64,000 bases of DNA from Eretmocerus hayati. Taxonomy: Eukaryota > Arthropoda > Insecta > Hymenoptera > Aphelinidae. The position numbers and the translations under genes are program-made. This document shows positions 43,541 through 55,300 of the stretch, in pieces. Where the stretch lies: NCBI GenBank assembly GCA_029851415.1, contig CM056743.1:95392501-95456500 (forward strand), read 5' to 3'. The notes below the pieces were generated by a model. That model did no database searches. It saw only the letters and a program-made list of their open reading frames with translations, and was not told where the DNA came from. How positions within the stretch are numbered: the first letter of the stretch is position 1; every line of letters begins with the position of its first letter.

Positions 43541-44711
43541 TTAAATATAGGTCATTCTGGACCAAGGTGAACATTTTGAAAATTGACGAAATTTGAAAAT
43601 GCCCCAAACATTTTTTTTCCGTTAGTACTACTAGGATATAGTTGAAAAAAATTTTTTTCAGATTTTTTTGGGACCAAGTCTCATTTTTGGGCAGTTTTTC
43701 GCTCATTTTTCGCTATCTTGGAAAATTCGTAGCTCGGACCCAAATGCTTCTTTTCCATCCTAGCTGGGCGCATTTTTTTCGGTATGACGTACACTTTCAA
43801 GGAAGAAATCGACCGGTCCAAAAAATTGATATCTGGTAGGTCCCACGGTTGCATCAAAAAAGGCCCAAAAATACGACTTTGCACCACCTTTGGAGGCGTA
43901 TAGGTCAAAATAGAAGCCTCGTAGCAAAATTTTGCAGGAGAAAAAACTTGTAGGCCTTGAAAGAACCTTCAATTTCCTTTTCAGAACGTATCATTATCTT
44001 ATCTCACGTACGATCTACAGCCGATTTAAGTTGGGCATTTTTGTAATAACGTGAAACTTCAAGGCCAATTTAAAAAAATCGTTTATTTTTTATCGACCCC
44101 AAACCTATGAGAAAATGTTTTTTCAGGTGTCTATTTGAAGGCCCAACAATAATTTGGTTGTTCCTTTAAAATCCCGATTTTATACAAGCTGTTAAAAACA
44201 GTCGAAAATACCGAAAATCGTGTCGAATTCGGGCCTTATCATGAAGCTTCGTGGACTGGGTCTTCCCTTGCTCTCGATTCGTGGACTCTAATTATACGTT
44301 ACTCGGCATAAAATATCGTAGAAGATGAGACCTAGAGCTGAAAAATGGCCTCTCGTGCGATGTTTTACGATGGAACCGTCCAAAACTAGAGTAAATTGAG
44401 TAAATACAAGATAAATCGAGGAAATCGATTGTGATGCATCTCTCATTTTACTAGCCCACGCTCACTAGCCCAACCGGCCGCTTTGGCACTCCGCGTATGC
44501 TCCGCACTGCATACCATCCTCCGTTTATGCGGAAGTGATAAGTGATATTAATAGCTGATGCAGTATTGTCAGGTATTATCCAGTATAGACAGAGATAAGA
44601 AGGTTCTCTCATCTCCGTGATAGACTGTAGACTGTACGAGGTTTCGGTTGTTAGTGACCACCACGGAAAAATTGTATGTGTCAGTCAGCGTCCCGATCAG
44701 AAATTTTGGTA

Positions 44712-45352
44712 CCTTCCCCGCGGGGTTTGCCCCGAAGATGGGCCAAATGTATTGTGAAGCATATGAAGTGTAACGCCTTCCCCGCGGAGCACCCGCGAGG
44801 TATCATCGGGGCAATATTTGCGCAAAATTAGTGCAGTTTCTGTTGAGACCTTTAAAATAATTTCGGATATGTTTGTAATGTCATCACTATTATGTGATTG
44901 TTTAAGTAAAGTATGTTCAAGTAAAGTTGCAAATTCATTGAAGACCTGGGAAAGCCTCATAAGAGCTACTAATATCCAGCCTGTGTTTACTTCTACTGAG
45001 GGCAAATAGTCACTTGACATTGCAGCGTGTGACGAAGAAATTGATTTTGCTGGACTGAAATTTGTGTGAAAAGTGAGTGGTGCTCATCGATGATATTAAA
45101 ATACAGTATGTTCACGTTCAATGCCTCTGTTGAAATTTCCATCATACACCCACAGAAGTGAGATTAACTCTGAGACACTATGCAGGAATGTTGTGAAAGT
45201 GATCAGATACTTTGCGGGGGCCCTGCGGGGAAGGCGTTACACTTCATATGCTTCACAATACATTTGCCCTAATACCCGCGATGTTCCGGGCATGTTCGGG
45301 GCAATCCCGCCATGGTTCGGGGCAATCCCCGCGGGGAAGGTTGTAACGGTCA
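44712..45352. mobile_element. Nested foldback in the loop, CCTTCCCCGCGGGG ends
   Basis: Left: ACCTTCCCCGCGGGGTTTGC and, further in, AATGTATTGTGAAGCATATG and GTAACGCCTTCCCCGCGG. Right, inverted: GCCTTCCCCGCAGGG-type, CATATGCTTCACAATACATT and CAATCCCCGCGGGGAAGG. Short TTGCCCCGAA words repeat two to three times at the right end. The interior has no recognised gene. Confidence 0.7.
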
Positions 45353-45515
45353 GCGGCCATTCGAGATCTCCCATCTCACTCGCACCTAATAGGTTATCCC
45401 ATGAGTGCGAGGGAGACGAATGATCTCGAACGGTCACTGACCGTCATCCCATTGCAGTTCACCTCATGGCGTAAAGATAACAGAAGTTATCTTCACGCCA
45501 TGGTTCACCTTGTTC
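45353..45515. repeat. Two stacked hairpins in the loop
   Basis: AACGGTCAGCGGCCATTCGAG is mirrored by CTCGAACGGTCACTGACCGT (about 45347-45444). CATGGCGTAAAGATAAC is mirrored by GTTATCTTCACGCCATG (about 45467-45503). Confidence 0.65.
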
Positions 45516-45894
45516 TCGAGTGTACCAAAATTTCTGATCGAGACGCTGACTGACACGCACAATTTTTTCGTGGTGGTCACTAACAACCAAAACCTCGTAT
45601 AGTCTACAGTCTATAACGGAGATTAGAGAACCTTCTTATCTCTGTCTTCACTGGATAATACCTGACAATACTGCATCAGCTGTTAATATCACTTATCACT
45701 TCCGCATTAACGGAGGATGACATGCAGTGCGGAGCATACGCGGAGTGCCAAAGCGGCCGGTTCTCAATTTATCTTGTATTTACTCAATTTACTCTAGTTT
45801 TGGACGGTTCCATCGTAAAACGTCGCATGAGAGGCCATTTTTCAGCTCTAGGTCTCATCTTCCACAATATTTTATGCCGAGTGCTGTATAATTA

Positions 45895-46056
45895 GGGCCT
45901 CGACAGAAGGTGCGCGTTTGCTCTTTTTCCCCCTTTTTTCCCCTGTGGAAGTAGCGCCATTGCGCGCCCGTGGCGGCGACTGCAACTACAGGGCCTATGC
46001 TTATACACGGGGAAAAAAGTGGAGAAAAGAGCATTGCGCACTTTCCGTTGAGGCCC
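45895..46056. mobile_element. 162-bp MITE inserted in the right arm, TTA duplication
   Basis: GGGCCTCGACAGAAGG at 45895 mirrors CCGTTGAGGCCC ending at 46056. The left arm of the giant foldback shows the empty site (TAATTAGAG on the arm's strand), while the right arm has TTA, insert, TTA (45892-45894 and 46057-46059). Internal words GAGCAAACGCGC/TGCGCAATGCTC and CCCCTTTTTTCCCC/GGGGAAAAAAG pair. PIF/Harbinger-like by target. Confidence 0.88.
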
Positions 46057-46845
46057 TTAGAGTCCACGAATCGAGAGCAAGGGAAGACCCAGTCCTTGAA
46101 GCTTCATGATAAGGCCCGAATTCGACACGATTTTCGGAATTTTCGACTGTTTTTAACAGCTCGTATAAAATCGGGATTTCGAAGGAACAACCAAATTATC
46201 GTTGGGCTTTCAAATAGACACCTGAAAGAACATTTTCTCATAGGTTTGGGGTCGATAAAAAATGAACGATTTTTTTAAATTGGCCTGGAAGTTTCACGTT
46301 TTTACAAAAATGCCCAACTTAAATCGGCTGTGGATCGTACGTGAGATAAGATAATGACACGTTCTAAAAAGGAAATTGAAGGTTTTCTCAAGGCCTACAA
46401 GTTTTTTCTCGTGCAAAATTTTGCTACGAGGCTTCCATTTTGACCTATACGCCTCCAAAGGTGGTGCAAAGTCGTATTTTTGGGCCTTTTTCGATGCAAT
46501 CGTGGGACCTACCAGATATCAATTTTTTGGACCGGTCAATTTCTTCCTTGAAAGTGTATGTCATATCAAAAGGAATGCGCCCAGCTAGGATGAAAAAGAT
46601 GCATTTGGGTCCGAGCTACGAATTTTCCAAGATAGCGAAAAATGAGCGAAAAACTGCCCAAAAATGGGACTTGGAAAATTCGTAGGGGCCGCCATTGGTC
46701 CCAAAAAAATCTGAAAAGAATTTCTTTCAACTATATTCTAGTAGTACTAACGGAAAAAAAATGTTTGGGGCAATTTTAAATTTCGTCGATTTTCAAAATG
46801 TTCACCTTGGTCCAGAATGACCCATATACATGAGAATATCGTAAC

Positions 46846-47165
46846 ACAGAGAGATCGTAGATTGTAGATTGTAGATTGGTTTTTTTATTGGTACCTTGGG
46901 GTATAACCCTATCTGGCACAGGTGGCAAAATTCAATTCACATAATAACATGGTAAAATATGAAAAGTGTGAGAAAGGAATACATATTTGAATATAATATA
47001 TGGGAAGTAGAAGTATCAATTTCTAAACTTGTTGAAAAGATACGGCAATACATTAGGAGTACATAGAGTGAGTTACATGGAAGTCTGAAAATAATGATTT
47101 GATACAATGGAGAATAATCAAGATAGCTTGAGAAAGTACAGAAAATAGATCTGGAGACTATAGAG
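46846..47165 (-). repeat. LINE 3' UTR fragment, minus strand
   Basis: TTGTAGATTGTAGATTG tail, then TTGGTACCTTGGGGTATAACCC and AAATTCAATTCACATAATAA, closely matching 48537-48610. No coding sequence. Confidence 0.6.
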
Positions 47166-47169
47166 AGAA

Positions 47170-47240
<71 letters not shown>
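47166..47240. repeat. (GA)n microsatellite upstream of R1-clade copy A
   Basis: Roughly 70 bp of almost pure GA directly abutting the truncated R1-clade copy. Confidence 0.95.
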
Positions 47241-47242
<2 letters not shown>

Positions 47243-47243
<1 letters not shown>

Positions 47244-48007
47244 CCAAGGAAAAGAGGCGCGCACTTCTCAACACCGTCAGCACCTCTATCATGCTCTACG
47301 GTGCACCCGTGTGGGGAAAGAGAGTAGAGAAGACCATCATCGAGAAGAAGATGGGGCCTGTCCACCGGAGAGCGGCCCTGAGAAGTATCCGTGCCTACCG
47401 CACCGTGTCAGGAGATGCGGCTTACGTATTGGCGAGTACACCGCCCATCCACTTGCTCGTCGCGGAGCGAGTGAGGATCTGGGACCGCCAGAAAGTGATC
47501 GGAGCCGAACGAGTACTCACCCCGACGATGAAGGAGATTATCCGCGACAACGAGAAGGAAACCACCCTTGAGCATTGGCAAACTGAGTGGGATTCGCCAT
47601 TTGCGAACGGCAGATGGACGCACCGGCTGATCCGTGACGTAGCCAAGTGGGCGGAACGCACCCACGGAGAGATGGACTACTGGACGACGCAGGCACTGAG
47701 CGATCATGGTTGCTTCGGTTCCTATCTAACCAGGTTCAAGAAGAGGACGACCCCAGCATGTCAGTCATGCGGGGATGAATGGGATGACGCCGAACATGCC
47801 CTGTTCAAGTGCAGCGACACCCGGAGAGAGCGCGCCGAGCTGGATGAATGGCTGGGTGCTCAACTAACACCCGAGAATCTCGTCCCGTACTTGCTCCGCA
47901 ACCAGGAGACATGGGATAGACTCACCGGATACATCAAGATGGTGATGACCCGCAAAGAGGAGAAAGAGAGGGAAGTAAGGCGCCTCGAAGTAGGCGAATC
48001 ACAGTGA
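47243..48007 (+). pseudogene. R1-clade ORF2 C-terminal fragment, copy A
   Basis: It contains the post-RT region (APVWGKRVEKTII, HRRAALRSIRAYRTVSG) and the C-terminal zinc knuckle CQSCGDEWDDAEHALFKC near 47758. It ends EVGESQ at 48007, as the full copy ends EAGELQ. The frame is open throughout but lacks endonuclease and RT, so it is only a fragment. Confidence 0.9.
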
Positions 48008-48473
48008 CTCTGCCGATTGAAACAGAAGAGGCCCAAATGATTCCAGGAGGAATCTGATGCACTGAAGAGGGAAGAAAGAAGAAAGAAGAGAGAAGAAAGA
48101 AGAAAAAGAGGGAACAATGGAGAATGAAGACAGAAGATGCCGACAAGTGGCCGAAGAGAGAAGATGGAGAAGAGGAACGCTCGCAATCGAGCGCGAGACA
48201 TGCCGCTCATCCTGAAGTAATGCTCACGCGGTTCCGGGATGAGATGGTAGGTGCAGGTGGATCTCCTTCTTGATTGCCCGATGCCCTAGGTATCGGACAT
48301 CGAGGGGAGAGGGATATTACACGGCCGGGCCCACCTCTCGGTGGGCCCCACCCAAACCCGTGTCCCGCCTGGTATGGCCTGCGTGGGCTATGCGTAGTCC
48401 GCGTAAGCTGAACCAGTCCAGTGTCTGGGGACGGATCCGAGGGATCCTGAGGCAGATTTTGCCCTCTAACCAC

Positions 48474-48477
<4 letters not shown>
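48008..48477 (+). other. R1-clade LINE 3' UTR, copy A
   Basis: Starts with a purine-rich run (GAAGAAAGAAG), then a GC-rich stem-loop block around CGAGGGGAGAGGG and CCCACCTCTCGGTGGGCCCC, and ends TAACCACCTTAAAA. The same block is at 55397-55865 in copy B. Confidence 0.8.
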
Positions 48478-48505
<28 letters not shown>

Positions 48506-48508
<3 letters not shown>

Positions 48509-49870
48509 AGAGAGAGAGAGATTAGATTAGATTACATTAGTTTTCATTTGGTACCTTGGGGTATTACCCTATGTGGTACAGGTAGCATAATTCAATTACA
48601 TAACAATAAAAATAGTGTTGAAGAGTATTGGGATATATCTTGAATAATGAGGATAATTATTAATTTTTGCGCATTGCTGATGTTCTAAGATGAGATTCTG
48701 AATGAAATAATATGATAATCATGATTAGCATAATAGAGGAATGAACAAATAATGATAAGTTTCATACATAGCAGCTGAGTTTTCGAAGTAATGATAAGGA
48801 AGTTGTTCGATAGAAACATCTTCCTTATACAGAGATCGATACCGAGAAAATTTCATTTGAAGTTGATCAAGCGAGGAACAAAAATAGATAAATCGTATTG
48901 ATCAGTTGATGTTTTGCTGCGTTTGAAAATTTTCAAGATCGTGCTCAGAAAAAATTGGCATGAGTGGCCCACTCTTTGAAAACTTCATGCATGCAATGAG
49001 ATTTTTCACCACAGGCTTCTGATATTTCAAACGAACACTGGTTGCATGGGCTTTTTTAAGCAAATTATGAATTTCTCTGGGCCACAGAAGGCTGCAAAAA
49101 ATTTTTGAATCACTCTCATAACCAAAGATATCTCTAACACTTTTCTTCCTCAGCTCAATTGAGCTTGAAATGAGTTTATCTCTAACTATCGCTGATGATA
49201 ATTGGATGACAATAGCTTGAGAATCGAGAACTTTTCTTTTCAATGAATCTGGATATAAAGTTGAAATTGATGTGTTTACATTTCGAAAATCAGGACCTTT
49301 CCATACTCTTACATTGACAACAAATTCTTCGAGCTCTGGCTCATTCTTAGCAATCAAGACTTTAGTCACTATCTCTTTGTTTGGAAAGTTCAAGTTACGA
49401 GGAATATCTGTTACAATCATTTCAGCTGAGTCGACTAAGGATGACTATTGAGAGATGTGAAAAACTTTTTCACGAATTTTTGAAACATCTTGTTCAAGTG
49501 CGGTTATTTGATTTTCCATTTTAGCCTCAATTTCATGCAATTTCGAAAGAAGTTCGTCCTGACAAGCGTCAAAATGAGCAATGAACATTTCGAAATATGT
49601 TGGCATTTCACTCGAATGATCAGCATTTTCTGAGTTAGTCTCAGATTTGCGAGATGAGCACGAGGTCACTTAATCTTGTTGAGAGGAACTCACTGTGAAG
49701 ATATGTGAAGCCATAGTAGCGTGATAGATAGGTGGATGCAGAACAGGATCAGGATCAGTTGTCACTGCGATCGAAAACACTCAGGGGCAAACACGTGTGA
49801 ATCAGGCTTTAGAGGAGTTGATAATGCAGATATCTGCTTAAGGTTGCTGCCATCTAGCGTCTAGCGGCGA
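48506..49870 (-). mobile_element. ORF1-only LINE derivative, minus strand
   Basis: At the 3' end (low coordinates): a (GA)n/(TAATC)n tail, then the TTGGTACCTTGGGGTATTACCC block shared with 46846 and 43459. At the 5' end: ORF1 (48902-49669) and a leader up to about 49870. ORF2 is absent, so ORF1 is joined to the 3' UTR by a deletion near 48880, as in half-LINEs. Confidence 0.55.
48902..49669 (-). pseudogene. LINE ORF1 (coiled coil plus RRM-like), one stop
   Basis: The first piece, 49445-49669, is acidic with a predicted coiled coil (DELLSKLHEIEAKMENQITA). A TAG at 49445-49447 follows and the same frame continues as 48902-49420: MIVTDIPRNLNFPNKEIVTK, AIVIQLSSAIVRDKL, RKKSVRDIFG. The alternation of IxxI-type strands resembles RRM-like domains of CR1/Jockey ORF1. 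Apart from the stop the frame is clean, suggesting moderate age. No zinc knuckle was seen. Confidence 0.6.
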
Positions 49871-50129
49871 AACTCCGACGAAGCAGCAAATCAAGCTCTG
49901 TGTAGCTCCGAGTCCAACCGTATAACCCCAAAACAAGGAACGTGCTGGTTGAAAAATACAGATGAATTTCTCGCAAGATGCGTCGATCCACAGCAATATA
50001 TGGATCGAACGGATCCTTGCAAGATTTGGCGTGCAAGAGTTTGTAACAGGAAAGCCCGTAGGCAACTTGCGGCAGAAAAAATGATGAAATACAGGCACGC
50101 ACTGAAGAAAACGTGTGATGAGACTCACC

Positions 50130-50130
<1 letters not shown>
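49871..50130 (+). other. Unassigned open stretch before the GA tract
   Basis: The frame from 49949 reads CVDPQQYMDRTDPCKIWRAR and NRKARRQLAAEKMMKY before running into the GA repeat. It looks protein-like but I do not recognise it; it could be a host exon or retroelement fragment. Confidence 0.25.

Positions 50131-50215
<85 letters not shown>
50131..50215. repeat. (GA)n microsatellite upstream of R1-clade copy B
   Basis: About 80 bp of nearly pure GA ending exactly where copy B begins (GGAGCCTCGGCA at 50216). Confidence 0.95.
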
Positions 50216-50217
<2 letters not shown>

Positions 50218-50489
50218 AGCCTCGGCAACCCGTAGGGGGCTTTGGGTGTGACCTTAGGGTTGCACTTGGAGCTTGAGGGAGTGACGCCCCTCCGGACCCG
50301 AGTCCTACACTTACACTAACACACACACACTAAACTCTACACGCACCATACTTACGCTTGCTCAAGCATTACACAGACATACCAACATTATACAGAACAC
50401 GCATCACACAACACACCACACCCGTGCTGGTCTGGTCCGGGGTCGGCCAGCATGCGATTCCAGGCCCTGGAAAAAGAAGAAAGAAGAAG

Positions 50490-52358
50490 ATGTCCAGCAT
50501 TGACGGCAAGAATTCCCCAAGTAAAGCGGGGCCCCATTCGGATCTTGGGGGGGGGGGGGGGAAACGATGCAAAGCGCGCTACCAGTGGCACACTTGGCTG
50601 GTGGACTCACGCGTAAAGCTACAAGCGATGGAAATACGCCTCTGGCAAAGATAGTTGGAGGAAAGGACCAACACCAGAAAGGAGTAGACCTCACCCCGAA
50701 CAGCAAGAAGAGAAAGGGTCTGGGTGAGGAAGTAGATAAGCGAACGCTGAAGCAATCGAAGCTCACATTCTTGAGCCAAAAAGAGAAGAACGCAAAGGTT
50801 GCTGCAGAAGCGCAAGCGGCAGCAGACAAGCTGATGAAGATCAACCCCGCGATCAAGATCCAGCTTACGCAAGACAAGAACAAGGGAGACGATACCGACG
50901 ATTCCAGCTCGGATTCAGGGGACTCTAACACCACCACGGAGTCCCAGAAGTCAGAAGACACCCTGACATCCAAGGACTGTGACCGCGGACTCGAAAAAGG
51001 TCAAAAAACGACGGAGGATATGGACATCGATCGGTTCCCCACACCTGAGAAGGCCAGTCGACAAAGAAGCGGAGACAAGGCCCCCGATCTAATGGAAGGA
51101 TGGAGGGACTTGAAAATGTGCCGAGAACAGATGGAGGAGAAGACTCATCTTCTCCTCGACCACCTGAACTTGGTCATAGGGATAGCCGAGTCTGCCTCCA
51201 ACATCCCAGAGGAACTCAGGGCGACATGGAAGAGCTCAAGAAGATTGGCCACGCTCTCGAAGGCCTACTTGCGGCAGACAAAGGGAAGAGAGCGGCTTTC
51301 GAGACCACACTTCTCGAAGCGGAGAAGACCCTAAAAATGAAGAGGAGTGCGCAGCCCTCTGGGCCAGCCGCGTCGGGAAGCGGCACACAGGGAAGGGGGG
51401 CGAATAAACCGGAATCGCGACAAGGGAAACAGCACGATACGAAGAGGACGCGACGCGGACATCCATCGGGAGCCCTCGAAACACCGCGCTCGACATCGAC
51501 TCCTAATAGGCCCAAGCAGGACGGGCCTTGGTGGGAAGTGGTCTCTAAGAGAAATACAAAGAGGGCAAAGAAAAGCGGTCGATCAAGTGACACCGCGGGA
51601 AAGAAGGCAAATATGAAGCCAAGAAGAGCGAAATCCGACGCCGTTCTCGTCACGGCAAACCAAGAAGGGTTAAGCTACGCAGATATGCTGCGCAAGATGA
51701 AGGCGGATGACCTTAATGGAGAAGTGGGCTCTAAAGTCACGGGCATCCGCAAGACACAGGGAGGACAAATCCTCATTGAACTGAGGAAGGGCACCGACGC
51801 TGCAGCCATCAAAGCGGCTCTGACACCAGTCGTCGGGCAAGAAGGGGCCGTCCACTGCCTCGCAAATAGCATGACCCTCGAGGTTCTCAGAGTCGACTAC
51901 AATGTCGACAAAACTAAAGTGCAGAAGGACCTCGCGAAGGCCCTACCAGAAAACGAGGATGGAGCCATAATAGTCAAGAGCCTGCGAAACGGCTCCCGAG
52001 GCACCCAAACAGCGGTTGTGTCCATCCCAGCGAGGCTCGCTCACCGCCTCCTGGACTGGAAAGAACCCAAGGTGGGATGGAGCAGAGTGAGAATCCGCGA
52101 GGAGGGAGGCATCCCACGCTGCTATAACTGCCTAGAGTATGGCCACAAGGCCTCAGGCTGCAAGAAAGAGAAGGCAGAGGAACGTCAACCGAAACTCTGC
52201 TTCCAGTGCGGTGAACCAGGATACCTTGCCGCTACCTGTAAAGAGAAACGAAAATGCCTCAGCTGCGTGGCTATCGGAACCAGATCTGACCACAGTTCGG
52301 GCTCCCGCAACTGCACAGCCTACCAAAACGCGAGGGCGACATATAGACGCAGGGGGGA
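50490..52358 (+). pseudogene. R1-clade ORF1 (gag-like), copy B
   Basis: ATG at 50490 (MSSIDGKNSPSKAG) reaches a run of G at 50548-50560, where the frame changes; 50567-51334 then carries the Lys/Ser-rich N-terminal half. A second frame change near 51220 joins to 51100-52770, whose N-terminal part continues EELKKIGHALEGLLAADKG and GMLRKMKADDL-type sequence, then three CCHC knuckles at about 52120-52310 (CYNCLEYGHKASGC, CFQCGEPGYLAATC, CLSCVAIG...C). Such knuckles bind the element RNA. In copy C the ORF1 ends RRRK-stop; in B the stop is lost by an indel in AGGGGGGAAG, fusing ORF1 to ORF2. Confidence 0.87.
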
Positions 52359-52362
52359 AGAA

Positions 52363-55300
52363 ATGGCTAACTTCATCCAAGCCAACCCCAGGAGAAGCGG
52401 GGACGCTTGTGACCTCCTACACACTGCCGCCAAAGAAGGGGGTATCGATGTTCTGATCATCTCCGAACCGCCTCGGAAGCGCGAACTTTCCCGTTCCACA
52501 TTCGATCACTGGGGGACCGCTGTAATTCAGATCACGAATCCCGCGATCCGCGAGACTGAACCAGCTGTTAGTGGCCGCGGTTATGCTCGAAAGACCATAG
52601 GGGGCACAGCTGTATACAGCTGCTACTACTCGCCGTCGCTCAAGACGCACGAATTTGAAGACGAGCTCCACGACCTAGAAGAGGATGTGAGGCAATGGGG
52701 GGGGGGCAGAAATAATCGCGGGAGATTTCAACTCCAAGGAACCGACTTGGAGCGGGGGGCCGCGCGATAGACGGGGGGTAATACTCGCTGATACCATGGG
52801 GGCATTGGGATTAGTGCTCGCGAACGAGACGGGGGTTATCACCTATTACGGGCACGACACTCGGTCCCGGAAGCGAGGTTCATCATCGGTCCTCGACCTG
52901 ACGTTCATGAGCCCGTCGCTCATGGGACGTATGACATCGTGGGAAGTTCTGGACACGGAAACACTGAGTGACCATCGACATATTCGGTTTCGACTTAGGA
53001 CTGACGGACAGAGACAGACAACACGCAGACCGCGACCAACGAGGTGGCAGGTACGGAAGCTGGACGAGGGAAAATTCCGGGAATCGATAGAAACAGTCGA
53101 AGATCTCCCGATGAACTCCGCCTCGGACAAGGCTGTGGCGATGGTAACATCCGCCATCACGAGAGCTTGCGACGCGTCAATGCCTCGCAGGACAACACCA
53201 TGTTTCTGGAGGAAACCAGAGTACTGGATCACCGATGAGATCAAGGCTCTAAGAAGAACGAGCAACAAGAAAAGGAGGACCGCATGGCGATCAAGGAAGC
53301 TGCAACGACCATCGCTGGCGGAAGATGACAGAGCGTACAAAGAAGCAAAGAATGCTCTCGTTCTAGCCATCCGGAGGAGCAAAGAGAAGTGCTGGGGTGA
53401 ACTGTGCGACATGGTTAACGAAGACCCCTGGGGCACGCCATATCGCGTGGTCATGTGAAAGGTCCGACCCCGGAGGGGCAACCCAGCACCGACCGATGCA
53501 GCAACATTGCGCACCATCGTGGAAGACCTCTTTCCAGCAGGAGAACCCAGAGTTACATTCCCTACGGAGAGCGAAGACCCCATCCCGCTCTTCACTATGC
53601 AAAAGCTACTCATAGCGGCGAAGAGAATGCCGAACGGCAAGGCCCCTGGCCTGGATGGCATTCCAAACGAGGCTCTGCAACTGGTCTTCAAATACAAGCC
53701 AGTATTACTCCTCGACCTCTTCAACATCAGTCTGAGCGCGGGAACTTTCCCGGACAGGTGGAAACGCCAGAAGCTGGTCCTGATACCTAAGGGTCAAGGA
53801 GTCCAACGCCCTCTCAGCATGCTCGACAATATCGGGAAAATGTACGAGAGGATGGTGCTCAACAGGGCGGAAAAAGCCTACGAAGAAGGCGGTGGGCTAT
53901 CACCAATGCAGTTCGGGTTCCGGAAGGGACGGAGCACTGTGCACGCAATCGAGGCGGTCCAAGAACGGGTTCAAGCGTCGGTAGGGAACCCATACCAAGG
54001 AAGAGGAGGATTCTGTGCCATCATTGCGTTGGACATAAAGAACGCATTCAACTGCGCGAGCTGGGAGCAAGTCTATCAATCCCAAGCAGGTAAAGTGTCC
54101 CCCTATCTACAAGCCGTCACGAGTGACTACCTGCGGAACAGGACCCTCGTGTACGACACCGACGAGGGACGAGAGATTCGAGTGCTGTCCGCCGGAATTG
54201 GACAGGGATCGGTCTCCGGGCCGTTCAACTGGAACACCCAGTATGACAGCTTACTGTCTATCGATCTGCCAGAAGGAGTGATTATAGTGGCTCTCGCGGA
54301 CGACGCGGGGCTCATAGTATGGGCTGACAACGAGGAACTCTTGGGTAGACACGCGAACAAAGCGCTGGCCCGAGTCTACGAGTGGATGATTAGCAGGCTT
54401 CTGGAGCTTGCTTTCAAGAAGTGCGAAGCAATCGTGGTCACAAGGCGTAGGAAGTTTGACTCACTCCGGTTTTATATCAACGGGCAAGAGATTCCACGGA
54501 AGACAGAGCTGAAATACCTCGGCGTATGGCTCGACGACAAGTGGTCGTTCAAGAAGCACATCCAGGAAGCCGCCCAGAAGGCGAGCAGGGTCGGTGCGGC
54601 GCTCCAGCGGCTTATGCCGAATATCGGAGGACCCAAGGAAAAGAGGCGCGCACTTCTCAACACCGTCACTCCCTCCATCATGCTGTATGGTGCACCTGTG
54701 TGGGGGAAGAGAGTAGAGAAGACCATCATCGAGAAGAGAATGGGGCCTGTCCACCGAAGAGCGGCCCTGAGGAGTATCCGTGCCTACCGCACTGTGGCAG
54801 GAGATGCGGATTACGTATTGGCGAGTACTCCGCCCATCCACTTGCTCGTCGCGCAGCGAGTGAGGATCTGGGACCGCCAGAAAGTGATCGGAGCCGAACG
54901 AGTACTCACTCCGACGATGAAGGAGATCATCCGCGACAACGAGAAGGAAACCACCCTTGAGCATTGGCAAACTGAGTGGGATTCGCCATTTGCGAACGGC
55001 AGATGGACGCATCGGCTGATCCGCGACGTAGCCAAGTGGGCGGAACGCACCCGCGGAGAGATGGACTACTGGACGACGCAGGCACTGAGCGATCATGGTT
55101 GCTTCGGTTCCTATCTAACCAGGTTCAAGAAGAGGATGACCCCAGCATGTCAGTCATGCGGGGACGAATGGGATGACGCCGAACATGCCCTATTCAAGTG
55201 CAGCGACACCCGGAGAGAGCGCGCCGAGCTGGATGAATGGCTGGGTGCTCAACTAACACCCGAGAATCTCGTCCCGTACTTGCTCCGCAACCAGGAGACA

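Larger units (their letters stand above)
43541..46830. mobile_element. 3.3-kb giant foldback element
   Basis: The left arm 43541-44711 and right arm 45523-46830 are inverted copies over more than 1.1 kb, for example GGTCATTCTGGACCAAGG at the left and CCTTGGTCCAGAATGACC at the right end. A central loop of about 0.8 kb lies between. Left and right arms differ by a 162-bp insertion in the right arm and a few short indels. No transposase. Flanks (TATA on both sides, loosely) do not give a clean duplication. Confidence 0.85.
47241..48505 (+). mobile_element. R1-clade LINE copy A, 5'-truncated
   Basis: Matches copy B from 54630 to its 3' end almost base for base. It opens within the thumb region of ORF2 and ends in a poly-A run of about 28 (48478-48505). 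GA repeats flank it on both sides (47166-47240 and 48506-48520). The direction of 5' truncation and the poly-A tail show insertion by target-primed reverse transcription. Confidence 0.9.

Noticed and set aside
44697..45020. 107-codon minus-strand frame in the foldback loop
   Set aside because: Its end is made of the nested foldback's terminal repeat; no domain seen.
49838..50326. Minus-strand open frame rich in Ser-Leu repeats
   Set aside because: It is the translation of the GA/TC microsatellite and has no independent support.
51216..51653. 145-codon minus-strand open frame
   Set aside because: Shadow of the R1-clade ORF1; Cys/Ser-rich composition without domain.
52846..53727. 293-codon minus-strand open frame, with a similar one at 57061-57867
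   Set aside because: Both lie opposite the same part of R1-clade ORF2 in two copies, so similarity between them only reflects the LINE sequence.
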